The position numbers were made by a program, and so were the translations under genes. Shown piece after piece: positions 1 to 5,905 of a stretch of DNA of 8,843 nt. Source of the DNA: JANMQK01 sp031370485. GTDB lineage: Bacteria; Acidobacteriota; Polarisedimenticolia; Gp22-AA2. The number at the start of each line of letters is the position of its first letter. Position 1 is the stretch's first letter. The stretch is from the NCBI GenBank assembly GCA_031370485.1, contig JANMQK010000124.1:1-8843 (forward strand), in the 5' to 3' direction. The notes under the pieces are model-generated. The model was given only the letters and a program-made list of their open reading frames with translations, was not told where the DNA came from and did not search any database.

Positions 1-246
1 CTCGAGCGGATCGTCGCGGCTCTCGAGGGGGGCGACCTTCCTCTCGAGGAGTCCCTGCGGCTTTTCGAGGAGGGGGTTGGACTCACCCGCCAGTGCGCCG
101 CCCGCCTCGAGGAGGCGCAGCGCCGGATCGATCTGCTGACCCGGGGCGCGGATGGCGAGTTGCGCCTCGTCCCGTTTGACGCACCGGAGGACGATCAGGA
201 CGCCGCACCCGGGTCCTCTCCGGAGGACGGCCCCGACGAGCCATGA
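1..246 (+). CDS. xseB: Exodeoxyribonuclease VII small subunit (5'-truncated by window edge)
   Basis: The 5' end lies outside the window; 81 codons and a TGA stop are visible. XseB forms a complex with XseA, and the holoenzyme degrades single-stranded DNA into acid-soluble oligonucleotides in the cytoplasm. The visible protein opens with the family's helical-hairpin signature: LERIVAALEGGDLPLEESL at residues 1-19, then RLFEEGVGL, then a second helix with CAARLEEAQRRIDLL. A hydrophilic, acidic tail (DAPEDDQDAAPG... to ...DGPDEP) follows; such tails are common and variable in XseB. The stop overlaps the next start as ATGA, so ispA is probably translationally coupled to it. xseA would be expected just upstream, but that is inference. 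The family assignment is firm from the signature; only the N-terminal residues and the start cannot be judged. Confidence 0.93.
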   Translation, partial: LERIVAALEGGDLPLEESLRLFEEGVGLTRQCAARLEEAQRRIDLLTRGADGELRLVPFDAPEDDQDAAPGSSPEDGPDEP

Positions 247-1130
247 CCCTGAGCGCCTACCTGGCCAGGGAGGGCCGGCGGGTCGACATGGCGCTGCGGA
301 GGTACCTGCCCCCCGCGGGCCGGGTCCCCGCCACCGTGCGCCGCGCCATGACCTATTCCCTGTTCCCGGGCGGCAAGAGGATGCGGCCGATCCTGGCGAT
401 CACCGCCTGCCGCGCCCTGGGGGGCCGCGTGGCGGACGTCCTGCCCGCCGCTGCCGGCATCGAGATGATCCACACCTACTCTCTCATCCACGACGATCTC
501 CCCGCGCTCGACAACGACGACCTGCGCCGGGGGCGGGCCTCGAGCCACCGGATGTTCGGCGAGGCGATGGCGATCCTCGCCGGCGACGCGCTGCTGACCC
601 ACGCCTTCGAGGTGATATCGGCCTATCCCAGGGGCCCGGCCCTGGCGGCGCGCAAGCTCCGCGCCATAGCGGTCCTGTCGCGGGCCGCCGGGGTCACCGG
701 GATGATCGCCGGGCAGGTGATGGACCTCCAGGCGGAGGGCCGCCGCACGTCCTTCCGGACACTCGCCCGCATCCACCGGGGAAAGACCGGGGCGCTGATC
801 AGCGCGTCGGTGCAGATCGGCGGGATCCTGGCCGGGGCGGCCCCCGCGCGTCTTCTGGCTCTCCGGCGGTACGGGGACCGGGTCGGGCTCGCCTTCCAGA
901 TCGTCGACGACATCCTCGACCGCGAGGCCTCATCGGAGAGCCTTGGGAAGACCGCCGGGAAGGACGAGCGCGACGGAAAGGCGACCTTCCCGGCGCTCCT
1001 TGGAATCGAAGGTTCGCGCCGCGCCGCCTTCCGATCGCTGGCGGGCGCCGAGGCCTGCCTCCGGCCCCTCGGCCCGAGCGCGGAGCCGCTCGTGGCGCTG
1101 GCGCGCTTCATCGTGCGGCGGCCGTCCTAG
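243..1130 (+). CDS. ispA: Farnesyl diphosphate synthase (short-chain trans-polyprenyl synthase)
   Basis: This cytoplasmic enzyme condenses DMAPP/GPP with IPP to make C15 farnesyl diphosphate, the precursor of undecaprenyl phosphate and quinone side chains. The 295-residue length is normal. Visible motifs are GGKRMRP (43-49, IPP binding), the first aspartate-rich motif DDLPALDNDD (84-93), GQVMDLQAE (157-165), the second aspartate motif DDILD (222-226), and the LGKTAGKDERDGKATFPALLG block (234-254). Tyr79 lies five residues before the first Asp motif. In bacterial type II enzymes an aromatic residue there limits chain length to C15, so FPP rather than GGPP is the likely product. The ATG overlaps the xseB stop (ATGA). 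The nearest strong purine block, GGAGG at 222-226, is too far upstream to be a normal ribosome-binding site, so coupling is likely. The C-terminus (FIVRRPS) matches the usual family end, so the gene is complete. Confidence 0.93.
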   Translation: MTLSAYLAREGRRVDMALRRYLPPAGRVPATVRRAMTYSLFPGGKRMRPILAITACRALGGRVADVLPAAAGIEMIHTYSLIHDDLPALDNDDLRRGRASSHRMFGEAMAILAGDALLTHAFEVISAYPRGPALAARKLRAIAVLSRAAGVTGMIAGQVMDLQAEGRRTSFRTLARIHRGKTGALISASVQIGGILAGAAPARLLALRRYGDRVGLAFQIVDDILDREASSESLGKTAGKDERDGKATFPALLGIEGSRRAAFRSLAGAEACLRPLGPSAEPLVALARFIVRRPS

Positions 1131-1978
1131 TGACGGGGGCGGGCGGCGGACGCGCGGCGGATCGCCCGAAGCGCGAACGGCTCGATCGGCTCCTGGTGGA
1201 GCGCGGCCTGGCGCGCAGCCGCGAGCGGGCCCAGGCGATGGTGATGTCGGGTGTCGTGCGCGTGGATGGGCGCCCCGCGACGAAGGCGGGAACGCTGGTT
1301 CCGGGGGACGCCCTGGTGACGGTCGTGGCCCCCGACCATCCGTTCGTCGGACGGGGCGGGGTCAAGCTGGACGGGGCGCTGGCGGCTCTCGGCGTAGACC
1401 CGGCCGGCCGCACGGCGCTCGATGTGGGCGCCTCGACGGGAGGGTTCACGGACTGCCTGCTGCGCCGCGGGGCCGCGCGCGTCTACGCTCTCGACGTGGG
1501 ACATGGGCAGCTCGACTGGGGGCTTCGCCGCGACCCGAGGGTCGTGGTCCTCGAAAAGGTGAATGCACGATACCTCGCGCCGGAGGATCTCCCCGAGAGG
1601 GTGAGCCTGGCGGTCGTGGACGTCAGCTTCATCTCGCTGCGCCTCGTCCTGCCTCCCCTGCTGCCGCTGCTCGAGCCGGGGGCCGACGTCCTGGCGCTGG
1701 TGAAACCGCAGTTCGAGGTCGGAAAGGGCGAGACAGGCAAGGGGGGGATCGTGCGCGACCCGGCCCAGCACCTTGCGGTCCTCGAGACCGTATCAGAGGC
1801 GGCCGGGGCGTCCGGCCTCGCCTTGCGCGGAGGGTGCCCGTCCCCCATCACCGGGGCGGAGGGGAACCAGGAGTTCTTCCTGCACTTCGTCCCCGGGGTC
1901 CCCACGGACCCGGCGACGCGGGCGGGGTTGCTCGGAGGGATCGTTCATGGAGCGCAAGGAACGCCAGGCAAAGATTGA
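1130..1978 (+). CDS. tlyA: TlyA family rRNA (cytidine-2'-O)-methyltransferase
   Basis: TlyA proteins methylate the 2'-OH of specific cytidines in 16S and/or 23S rRNA using SAM; in mycobacteria loss confers capreomycin resistance. The protein has 282 residues. It begins with an S4 RNA-binding domain (about 17-65, RLDRLLVERGLARSRERAQ), then the RGGVKL linker (75-80), then an FtsJ-like Rossmann domain with the SAM loop DVGASTGGF (98-106), DVGHGQLDW (122-130), VDVSFISL (163-170), LVKPQFEVGK (190-199) and GNQEFF (245-250). K79, D164, K192 and E248 fit the K-D-K-E catalytic arrangement of this family. The chosen GTG shares its first G with the ispA TAG stop (TAGTG), puts the S4 domain at the N-terminus, and has only a weak ribosome-binding site, so reinitiation after ispA is likely. 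The reading frame stays open far upstream of this GTG, but that part is antisense-frame noise over ispA. The 3' end overlaps nadK by 32 bases. Whether 16S, 23S or both are modified cannot be told from sequence. Confidence 0.95.
   Translation: MTGAGGGRAADRPKRERLDRLLVERGLARSRERAQAMVMSGVVRVDGRPATKAGTLVPGDALVTVVAPDHPFVGRGGVKLDGALAALGVDPAGRTALDVGASTGGFTDCLLRRGAARVYALDVGHGQLDWGLRRDPRVVVLEKVNARYLAPEDLPERVSLAVVDVSFISLRLVLPPLLPLLEPGADVLALVKPQFEVGKGETGKGGIVRDPAQHLAVLETVSEAAGASGLALRGGCPSPITGAEGNQEFFLHFVPGVPTDPATRAGLLGGIVHGAQGTPGKD
1934..1949 (+). promoter_or_regulatory. Ribosome-binding site deciding the nadK start
   Basis: GGAGG at 1934-1938 sits 8 bases before the ATG at 1947, inside the 3' end of tlyA. 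It favours this ATG over the in-frame ATG at 1986, which has no comparable purine run in front of it. Confidence 0.75.
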
Positions 1979-2822
1979 GCGCGTGATGATCGTCGCGAAG
2001 CGCCAGAAGGCCGAAGCGCTGGCCGTGGCGCGGCAGCTGGGCCGTCTCGTCGAGCGGACGGGGCGCAAGGCGCTCTTCGATCCCGAGACCGCGCGCCTAC
2101 TTCGCGTCCGGCCCGCCAGGGGCTCCCGCTCCGCGCCCCCCGACCTCTATGTTGTCGTGGGGGGGGACGGAACGCTGCTCTCCGTGGCGCGCTCGATTCC
2201 CGGATCACCGCGGCCGATCCTGGGAGTGAACCTCGGGGGCCTGGGATTCCTGACCGAGACCGGCCCAGAGAATGCGGCCTCGGTCCTCGCCGAGGTCCTC
2301 GAGGGGCGTTACGTGCCCGAGCGCCGGATGCGCCTCGCAGTCACGCTGGTGCGCTCGCGGCGGACGGTGCTGCGGCAACAAGTGTTGAACGACGTCGTGA
2401 TCAACAAGAGCGCCCTGGCGCGCATGGTCGAGCTGCGTCTCGCGATAGACCGTACGGTCGTCACAACCTACCGCGCCGACGGGCTCATCGCCTCGACACC
2501 CACCGGCTCGACCGCCTACTCGCTCTCGGCCGGGGGCCCGATCATCCACCCTGACATGGAGGCGCTTCTGATCACGCCGATCTGCCCGCACACGCTCACG
2601 ATGCGGCCGCTGGTCGTCCCGGCGGGATCGCGCGTCGAGGTGTCGCTCCGCACCGGGGACTCGGAGGTCTACATGACCCTCGACGGCCAGGTCGGGCATC
2701 CCTTGAAGAAAGGCGATCGGGTGCGCATCGCGCGCAGCGGCACGCCCGCGCTGATGGTGCGCTCGAGACGGAGGAATTACTTCGAGGTCCTGCGGCACAA
2801 GCTGCGCTGGGGAGGGCGCTGA
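1947..2822 (+). CDS. nadK: NAD kinase (ATP-dependent NAD+ 2'-phosphorylation)
   Basis: Cytoplasmic NAD kinase converts NAD+ to NADP+ and sets the NADPH supply. The protein has 291 residues, the usual length. The diagnostic blocks appear in order: VVVGGDGTLL (69-78, with catalytic Asp74), GVNLGGLGFL (93-102), the NE/D motif here as LNDVVI (147-152), YRADGLIASTPTGSTAYSLS (175-194), AGGPIIHP (195-202), LTMRPLVVP (217-225) and LDGQ (245-248). The start is fixed by a good GGAGG; beginning at Met14 would keep the core but lose that signal. It overlaps tlyA by 32 bases and is the last gene of the operon. recN, often next in other bacteria, is absent, and a minus-strand gene converges 30 bases downstream. 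All catalytic and nucleotide-binding motifs are intact. Confidence 0.97.
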   Translation: MERKERQAKIERVMIVAKRQKAEALAVARQLGRLVERTGRKALFDPETARLLRVRPARGSRSAPPDLYVVVGGDGTLLSVARSIPGSPRPILGVNLGGLGFLTETGPENAASVLAEVLEGRYVPERRMRLAVTLVRSRRTVLRQQVLNDVVINKSALARMVELRLAIDRTVVTTYRADGLIASTPTGSTAYSLSAGGPIIHPDMEALLITPICPHTLTMRPLVVPAGSRVEVSLRTGDSEVYMTLDGQVGHPLKKGDRVRIARSGTPALMVRSRRRNYFEVLRHKLRWGGR

Positions 2823-2829
2823 GGCGCGC

Positions 2830-2844
2830 GGCCGCGGCGCGGCC
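2830..2844. terminator. Possible GC-only hairpin between the convergent nadK and CcmH-like genes
   Basis: In the 30-base gap between the two stops lies a perfect inverted repeat: GGCCGCG, one central G, CGCGGCC. A realistic hairpin would be 6 bp with a 3-base loop. No T-run follows on either strand, so this is not a classical intrinsic terminator. It could still pause polymerase from either side, or be a chance product of GC-rich sequence. Confidence 0.25.
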
Positions 2845-2852
2845 CGCAACGG

Positions 2853-3356
2853 TCAGCGCATGTCGGGGCGCGCCTTGGGGGGCTTCGGCGGACGCTTCGG
2901 GGCCACGGCGGATCGTGTGCGGATCAGGACCTTCGACCCCCATTTCCCCATCATCGCCTGGTCGATCTCGGCGCTCGTGTGCTTCTCCATGACGAGGTTC
3001 AGGAGGAAGAGCTTCATCTCGTTCGACCCCGGGGACTGGTTGCAGGTGCAGGCACTCAGGGTCATCTCGCAGCCGCAGACGCAATGGTATCTTTCCGCGA
3101 GGATGCTGGCCTCGGGGGTCAGGGCGACCGGCACCGCCGTGGCGATCGCAGTCCCCACGGGCACCGCCTGCTGCGCCTGATCCTGGGGCGCCGCCTCGGG
3201 CGACACGGTGGCGCCGCGGCGGTAGAGTGCGAAGGCGATGAGGCCGATGATCAGGATTCCCCCGGCCACCGCGGCGAGGTTGATCGAGCGGGGCGCGCCT
3301 GGGGGTGGCGGCGGGGTTGATTCTCCGGTCCCGAAATCAGTGTCCTTCTCGTCCAA
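2853..3356 (-). CDS. Membrane-anchored CcmH/NrfF-like protein with an atypical cysteine cluster
   Basis: The product has 167 residues: a short hydrophilic N-terminus with a PPPPP run (15-19), one membrane span (about 25-45, INLAAVAGGILIIGLIAFAL), an Ala/Gln/Pro-rich linker (49-80), a compact domain (85-145) and a basic Pro/Lys tail (153-167). The domain reads RYHCVCGCEMTLSACTCN (89-106), then a helix (EMKLFLLNLVMEKHTS), then AEIDQAMMGKWGSKVL (129-144). The second half resembles CcmH/NrfF proteins of cytochrome c maturation, where it usually reads G.s..eI...l...YG..vL. The usual CxxC haem-thiol motif is replaced by CxCGC plus CxC (C92, C94, C96, C103, C105). The TTG start is inferred: GAGG at 3364-3367 lies 7 bases upstream, and the earlier in-frame ATG (3432-3434) lies upstream of the promoter -10 box. 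The domain is probably periplasmic, though the flanking charges do not settle topology. No other cytochrome c maturation gene is nearby. A metal-binding or thiol role is inference. Confidence 0.8.
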   Translation of the reverse strand: MDEKDTDFGTGESTPPPPPGAPRSINLAAVAGGILIIGLIAFALYRRGATVSPEAAPQDQAQQAVPVGTAIATAVPVALTPEASILAERYHCVCGCEMTLSACTCNQSPGSNEMKLFLLNLVMEKHTSAEIDQAMMGKWGSKVLIRTRSAVAPKRPPKPPKARPDMR

Positions 3357-3373
3357 AGTTCCGCCTCGCCTTC

Positions 3374-3383
3374 CGTCGCGACG
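3374..3383. repeat. 10-bp perfect palindrome in the leader of the CcmH-like gene
   Basis: CGTCGCGACG reads the same on both strands. It lies between the predicted transcription start (about 3401) and the TTG start (3356) of the minus-strand gene. It could be an operator half or part of an RNA structure; chance is also possible at this GC content. Confidence 0.35.
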
Positions 3384-3400
3384 CCCGGAAGGCGCGCGAA

Positions 3401-3425
3401 ACGCGGCATTATACCAGAGCCGCGT
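3401..3425. repeat. Inverted repeat bracketing the -10 box of the CcmH-like gene
   Basis: Perfect 7-bp arms ACGCGGC (3401-3407) and GCCGCGT (3419-3425) are separated by 11 bases that contain the whole extended -10 element. The right arm lies in the promoter spacer and the left arm at the predicted transcription start. This is where a repressor operator would block polymerase. No regulator gene is adjacent. Confidence 0.45.
3408..3416 (-). promoter_or_regulatory. Extended -10 promoter (minus strand) for the CcmH-like gene
   Basis: On the minus strand the sequence reads CTGG-TATAAT-GCCGCG. The TATAAT (3408-3413) is a perfect sigma-70-type -10 box, preceded by TGG, which gives the extended TGn element. 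No good -35 box is seen 15-18 bases upstream, as is usual for extended -10 promoters. The predicted start near 3401 gives a leader of about 45 bases. Confidence 0.65.
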
Positions 3426-3428
3426 CTG

Positions 3429-3437
3429 TGGCATGAT
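3429..3437 (+). promoter_or_regulatory. Weak candidate -10 for the divergent yqeY-like gene
   Basis: TGG followed by CATGAT resembles an extended -10 (two mismatches to TATAAT), about 47 bases before the ATG at 3484. The hexamer 17 bases upstream (TTATAC) is a poor -35. It is the best candidate in the short divergent region, but weak. Confidence 0.3.
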
Positions 3438-3483
3438 ACGTGGCGACCATGTCCGGCGGGCGACCGCGTTCCGGGGAGGGGCG

Positions 3484-3921
3484 ATGATCGACAGGTTCAA
3501 GGCCGACCTCAAGGAAGCCATGCGGCACGGCGAGGCAACGACCGTCTCGACGCTGCGGATGCTGATAGCGCAGGCGCAGTACGCGCGCATCCAGGCCAAG
3601 CGGGATCTGAACGACGAGGACTACACGGCGCTCCTGCAACGCGCGGTCAAGACCCGCCGCGAGTCGATCGAGCAGTTCGAGAAGGGGGGGCGGGACGACC
3701 TCGCTGTCAAGGAGAAGGCCGAGATCACCGTCGTGGAACGCTATCTGCCCGAGGGGATGGGGCCCGAGGAGACGGCCCGCACGGTCGAGTCGCTCCTGCA
3801 GGAGCTCGGCATCACCGAGAAAAAGGATCTCGGCCGCGCCATGAAGGAGTTCATGGCCCGGCACCGCGGCCGGGCGGACGGGAAATCGGTCAACGCCCTG
3901 ATAGCCTCCCGGCTGAAATAG
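3484..3921 (+). CDS. YqeY-family (GatB C-terminal-domain-like) protein
   Basis: The 145-residue length is the norm for YqeY. This helical family resembles the C-terminal tRNA-interacting domain of GatB, the glutamyl/aspartyl-tRNA amidotransferase subunit. The family's own function is not established; a link to tRNA or translation is inferred from that fold. Visible hallmarks are the N-terminal LKEAMRHGEATTVSTLRMLIAQAQ (9-32), KRDLNDEDYTALLQRAVKTRRESIEQFEKGGR (39-70), EKAEITVVERYLPEGM (77-92), and the C-terminal KDLGRAMKEFMARHRGRADGKSVNALIASRLK. The start at 3484 has a purine run GGAGGG (3475-3480) just upstream and matches homologue N-termini. An in-frame ATG at 3433 would add 17 residues not typical of the family. 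The stop is 6 bases before the next gene, so the two are probably co-transcribed. It is not beside rpsU-dnaG, its common neighbourhood in other bacteria. Confidence 0.93.
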   Translation: MIDRFKADLKEAMRHGEATTVSTLRMLIAQAQYARIQAKRDLNDEDYTALLQRAVKTRRESIEQFEKGGRDDLAVKEKAEITVVERYLPEGMGPEETARTVESLLQELGITEKKDLGRAMKEFMARHRGRADGKSVNALIASRLK

Positions 3922-3927
3922 CGCGCC

Positions 3928-5901
3928 GTGCCGGACGCCGGACCCCGCAGGCTGTTCCCGGCCATGGCGCTGGCGGCTCTTGGGCTGCTGATCGTCGCGC
4001 AGAACATCACCCCGATCACCAACAACGATCTGTTCCTGCACCTGACCACGGGGCGAATCGTCCTCGCCACGGGCTCGGTGCCGCGCGTGGACGACTACTC
4101 CGCCCTGGCGCGGGGGCGCCCCTTCATCGCCCACGAGTGGCTCGCGGGGGTCGTTTTCAGGCTGGTCGAGGCCTCCTTCGGCGGCGCCGGTCTCGACGCC
4201 TTGATCGTCTTTAAGGCCCTGGTGGCTGCCGGGGTGGCCGCGGCGCTCTACGCCGCGTCCCGCGCCCTGGGAGCCTCTGCCGCGGCGGCGGTATCCGCGC
4301 TCGCCCTGATCATGACGCTCGCGGCGGCGCGCTTTCTCGAGCGGCCGCACATCTTCACCTTCCTGATGACCGCGCTGTTCATCCTGCTGCTGTCGCGTCG
4401 CGCCGCGGGCGCGCGCGCCCCGCTCTGGCCTCTCGTGCCGCTGCAGATCGCCTGGACCAACCTGCACGGAGGTTTTCTCCTCGGACCCGCCCTCGTCGCG
4501 CTGGCCTCGGGGACGGCCCTTGTCGATCGTCTGTTCCCCGAATACTTCTCCCGCGAGGGGCCCGCGGCGCCCGGCGCCGGCACGATCGATCCGCGGAGGG
4601 CCCGGGTGGCGCCCGCCGGGACGCCCGAAGCCGGACGCCTCGCGATCGTGGCGGCCGCGCTGCTCGCCTCCTGCCTGCTCAATCCCTATGGCTGGCGGCT
4701 GCTCCGCTTCCCCTTCGAACTGACCGGCAGCGCCTTCATGGAGACGATCTACGAATGGCTGCCGCCTTTCTCCAGCCCCTTCGCCTCGACCTACATGGCC
4801 CGTTACTACGTCGTCTGGACGGTCATCGGCGTCGGGGTCTTCGCCCTGGGGGTCGGCCGCGCCGCGATGGGCCGCGGCGGGCTGCCGGGGGGCAGCTTCC
4901 CGATTCTCCTGTTCGGCGCGCTTCTCGTGTTGTCACTGCGCATGAACCGCAACGTCACCGACTTCGCCCTGGGGACCGCTCCCGGCGTCGCCGCCACGGC
5001 GACGGCCCTGTTCCGCCAGCGACGGGGCGCGCGCGGAGCCGACGGGCGCCGTTCTCTTCTGCCCTGGCTCGCCCTGGCCCTGGTCTTCCTTGCCGCGTGG
5101 TTCGCCCACTCGGGGTATGCCTACAGCGCGTCCTCGCGCCGGCCGTTCGGCGTGGGGCTGGGTCCGAACATCCCGGTGGCCGCCGTCGACTACCTCGAGA
5201 AAAATGGCGTAACCGGGAACGCCTTCAACACCTACAGTGCGGGCGCCTACCTGGTCTACCGGCTCTACCCGACGGTACGCGTCGCCATGGACTCGAGAAA
5301 CGACGTGTACCGAGAGACGCTGTACGACGCCTACACCCGGGCCCTGATCGACCCGGAGGCTCTGCGCCGGATGCTCGATCGGATCGACGCGCGGTTCATT
5401 TTTCTCGAATGGGCCCAGGAGGGGATGGCGCGCACGGCCTCCGTGGTCAAGCAGGCGGGCGGCTGGCGCCCGGTCTATTTCGACGACACGGCGGTCGTCT
5501 ATCTCCGCGAGGACGATGCGCGGCGGGACCTGGTCGCACGGGACGCATTCGAGATCCTGAATCCAGCCCTATTCCGGCCCGGCGACATGGCCCCCGCGGA
5601 TGCGGAGCGCGCGCTCCGCGAAGCCGAACGGGCGGCAGGGCAAAGCGGGGAATCCTACATCTCACGCATCATGAAGATGGACGCGCTCGTGAGCCTGGGG
5701 CGGCGGGCGGAGGCCTTCGAGGTGGAGCGCCGGATCCTCGAGGAGAGCCCTCCTCTGTACCACATCTATATCCACCTGGGGCTGGAACGGCTGATTACGG
5801 GAGACACGAAGGAAGCCGCCGACCGGTTTAGCATGGCGCTCCGTCTCAACCCCGCTTCGAGCGTGGCGCGCAAGGCGCTTGACGAGGCGGCCGGGCGCTG
5901 A
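3928..5901 (+). CDS. Polytopic membrane protein of unknown function with TPR-like C-terminus
   Basis: The 657-residue protein has a membrane half (about 1-396, roughly 9-10 hydrophobic segments) and a soluble half (400-657). After the first span comes a polar loop with NNDLFLHLTTGRIVLATGSVPRVDDYS (32-58) and IAHEWL (67-72). Acidic residues in a first extracytoplasmic loop, and this D-x-x-x-H-L...G..P..D.(Y/F)S...HEWL pattern, recall GT-C-fold lipid-sugar glycosyltransferases and related uncharacterised bacterial membrane proteins. That is a resemblance, not an assignment. A globular segment follows (VTGNAFNTYSAGAYLVYRLYP, 428-448; RVAMDSRNDVY, 451-461). Two TPR-like helical hairpins close the protein (about 583-608 and 614-642, the latter ending in ALRLNP). 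The GTG start lies 6 bases after the yqeY-like stop with little ribosome-binding signal; ATG 3964 is an alternative that shortens the N-terminus by 12 residues. It ends 4 bases from the convergent protease operon. Confidence 0.85.
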   Translation: MPDAGPRRLFPAMALAALGLLIVAQNITPITNNDLFLHLTTGRIVLATGSVPRVDDYSALARGRPFIAHEWLAGVVFRLVEASFGGAGLDALIVFKALVAAGVAAALYAASRALGASAAAAVSALALIMTLAAARFLERPHIFTFLMTALFILLLSRRAAGARAPLWPLVPLQIAWTNLHGGFLLGPALVALASGTALVDRLFPEYFSREGPAAPGAGTIDPRRARVAPAGTPEAGRLAIVAAALLASCLLNPYGWRLLRFPFELTGSAFMETIYEWLPPFSSPFASTYMARYYVVWTVIGVGVFALGVGRAAMGRGGLPGGSFPILLFGALLVLSLRMNRNVTDFALGTAPGVAATATALFRQRRGARGADGRRSLLPWLALALVFLAAWFAHSGYAYSASSRRPFGVGLGPNIPVAAVDYLEKNGVTGNAFNTYSAGAYLVYRLYPTVRVAMDSRNDVYRETLYDAYTRALIDPEALRRMLDRIDARFIFLEWAQEGMARTASVVKQAGGWRPVYFDDTAVVYLREDDARRDLVARDAFEILNPALFRPGDMAPADAERALREAERAAGQSGESYISRIMKMDALVSLGRRAEAFEVERRILEESPPLYHIYIHLGLERLITGDTKEAADRFSMALRLNPASSVARKALDEAAGR

Positions 5902-5905
5902 GGCT

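Noticed and set aside
1..112. Repeated CTCGAG hexamers near the left edge
   Set aside because: They encode Leu-Glu pairs in XseB helices with preferred GC-rich codons and have no regular spacing beyond that.
152..1129. Long open frame running in front of the tlyA GTG, giving an apparent 608-residue protein
   Set aside because: The part before 1130 is Arg/Pro/Gly-rich out-of-frame translation of xseB and ispA. The TlyA S4 domain begins directly after the GTG at 1130.
943..1986. Long plus-strand open frame over ispA/tlyA, and many minus-strand frames over the same genes
   Set aside because: Low-complexity Arg/Gly/Pro/Ala composition with no recognisable motif; expected shadow frames in GC-rich DNA opposite genes with firm family signatures.
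3357..3599. N-terminal extension of the CcmH-like gene by 81 codons
   Set aside because: It overlaps the divergent yqeY-like gene, and all its ATG options lie upstream of the extended -10 promoter for this gene. The extension has no recognisable features.
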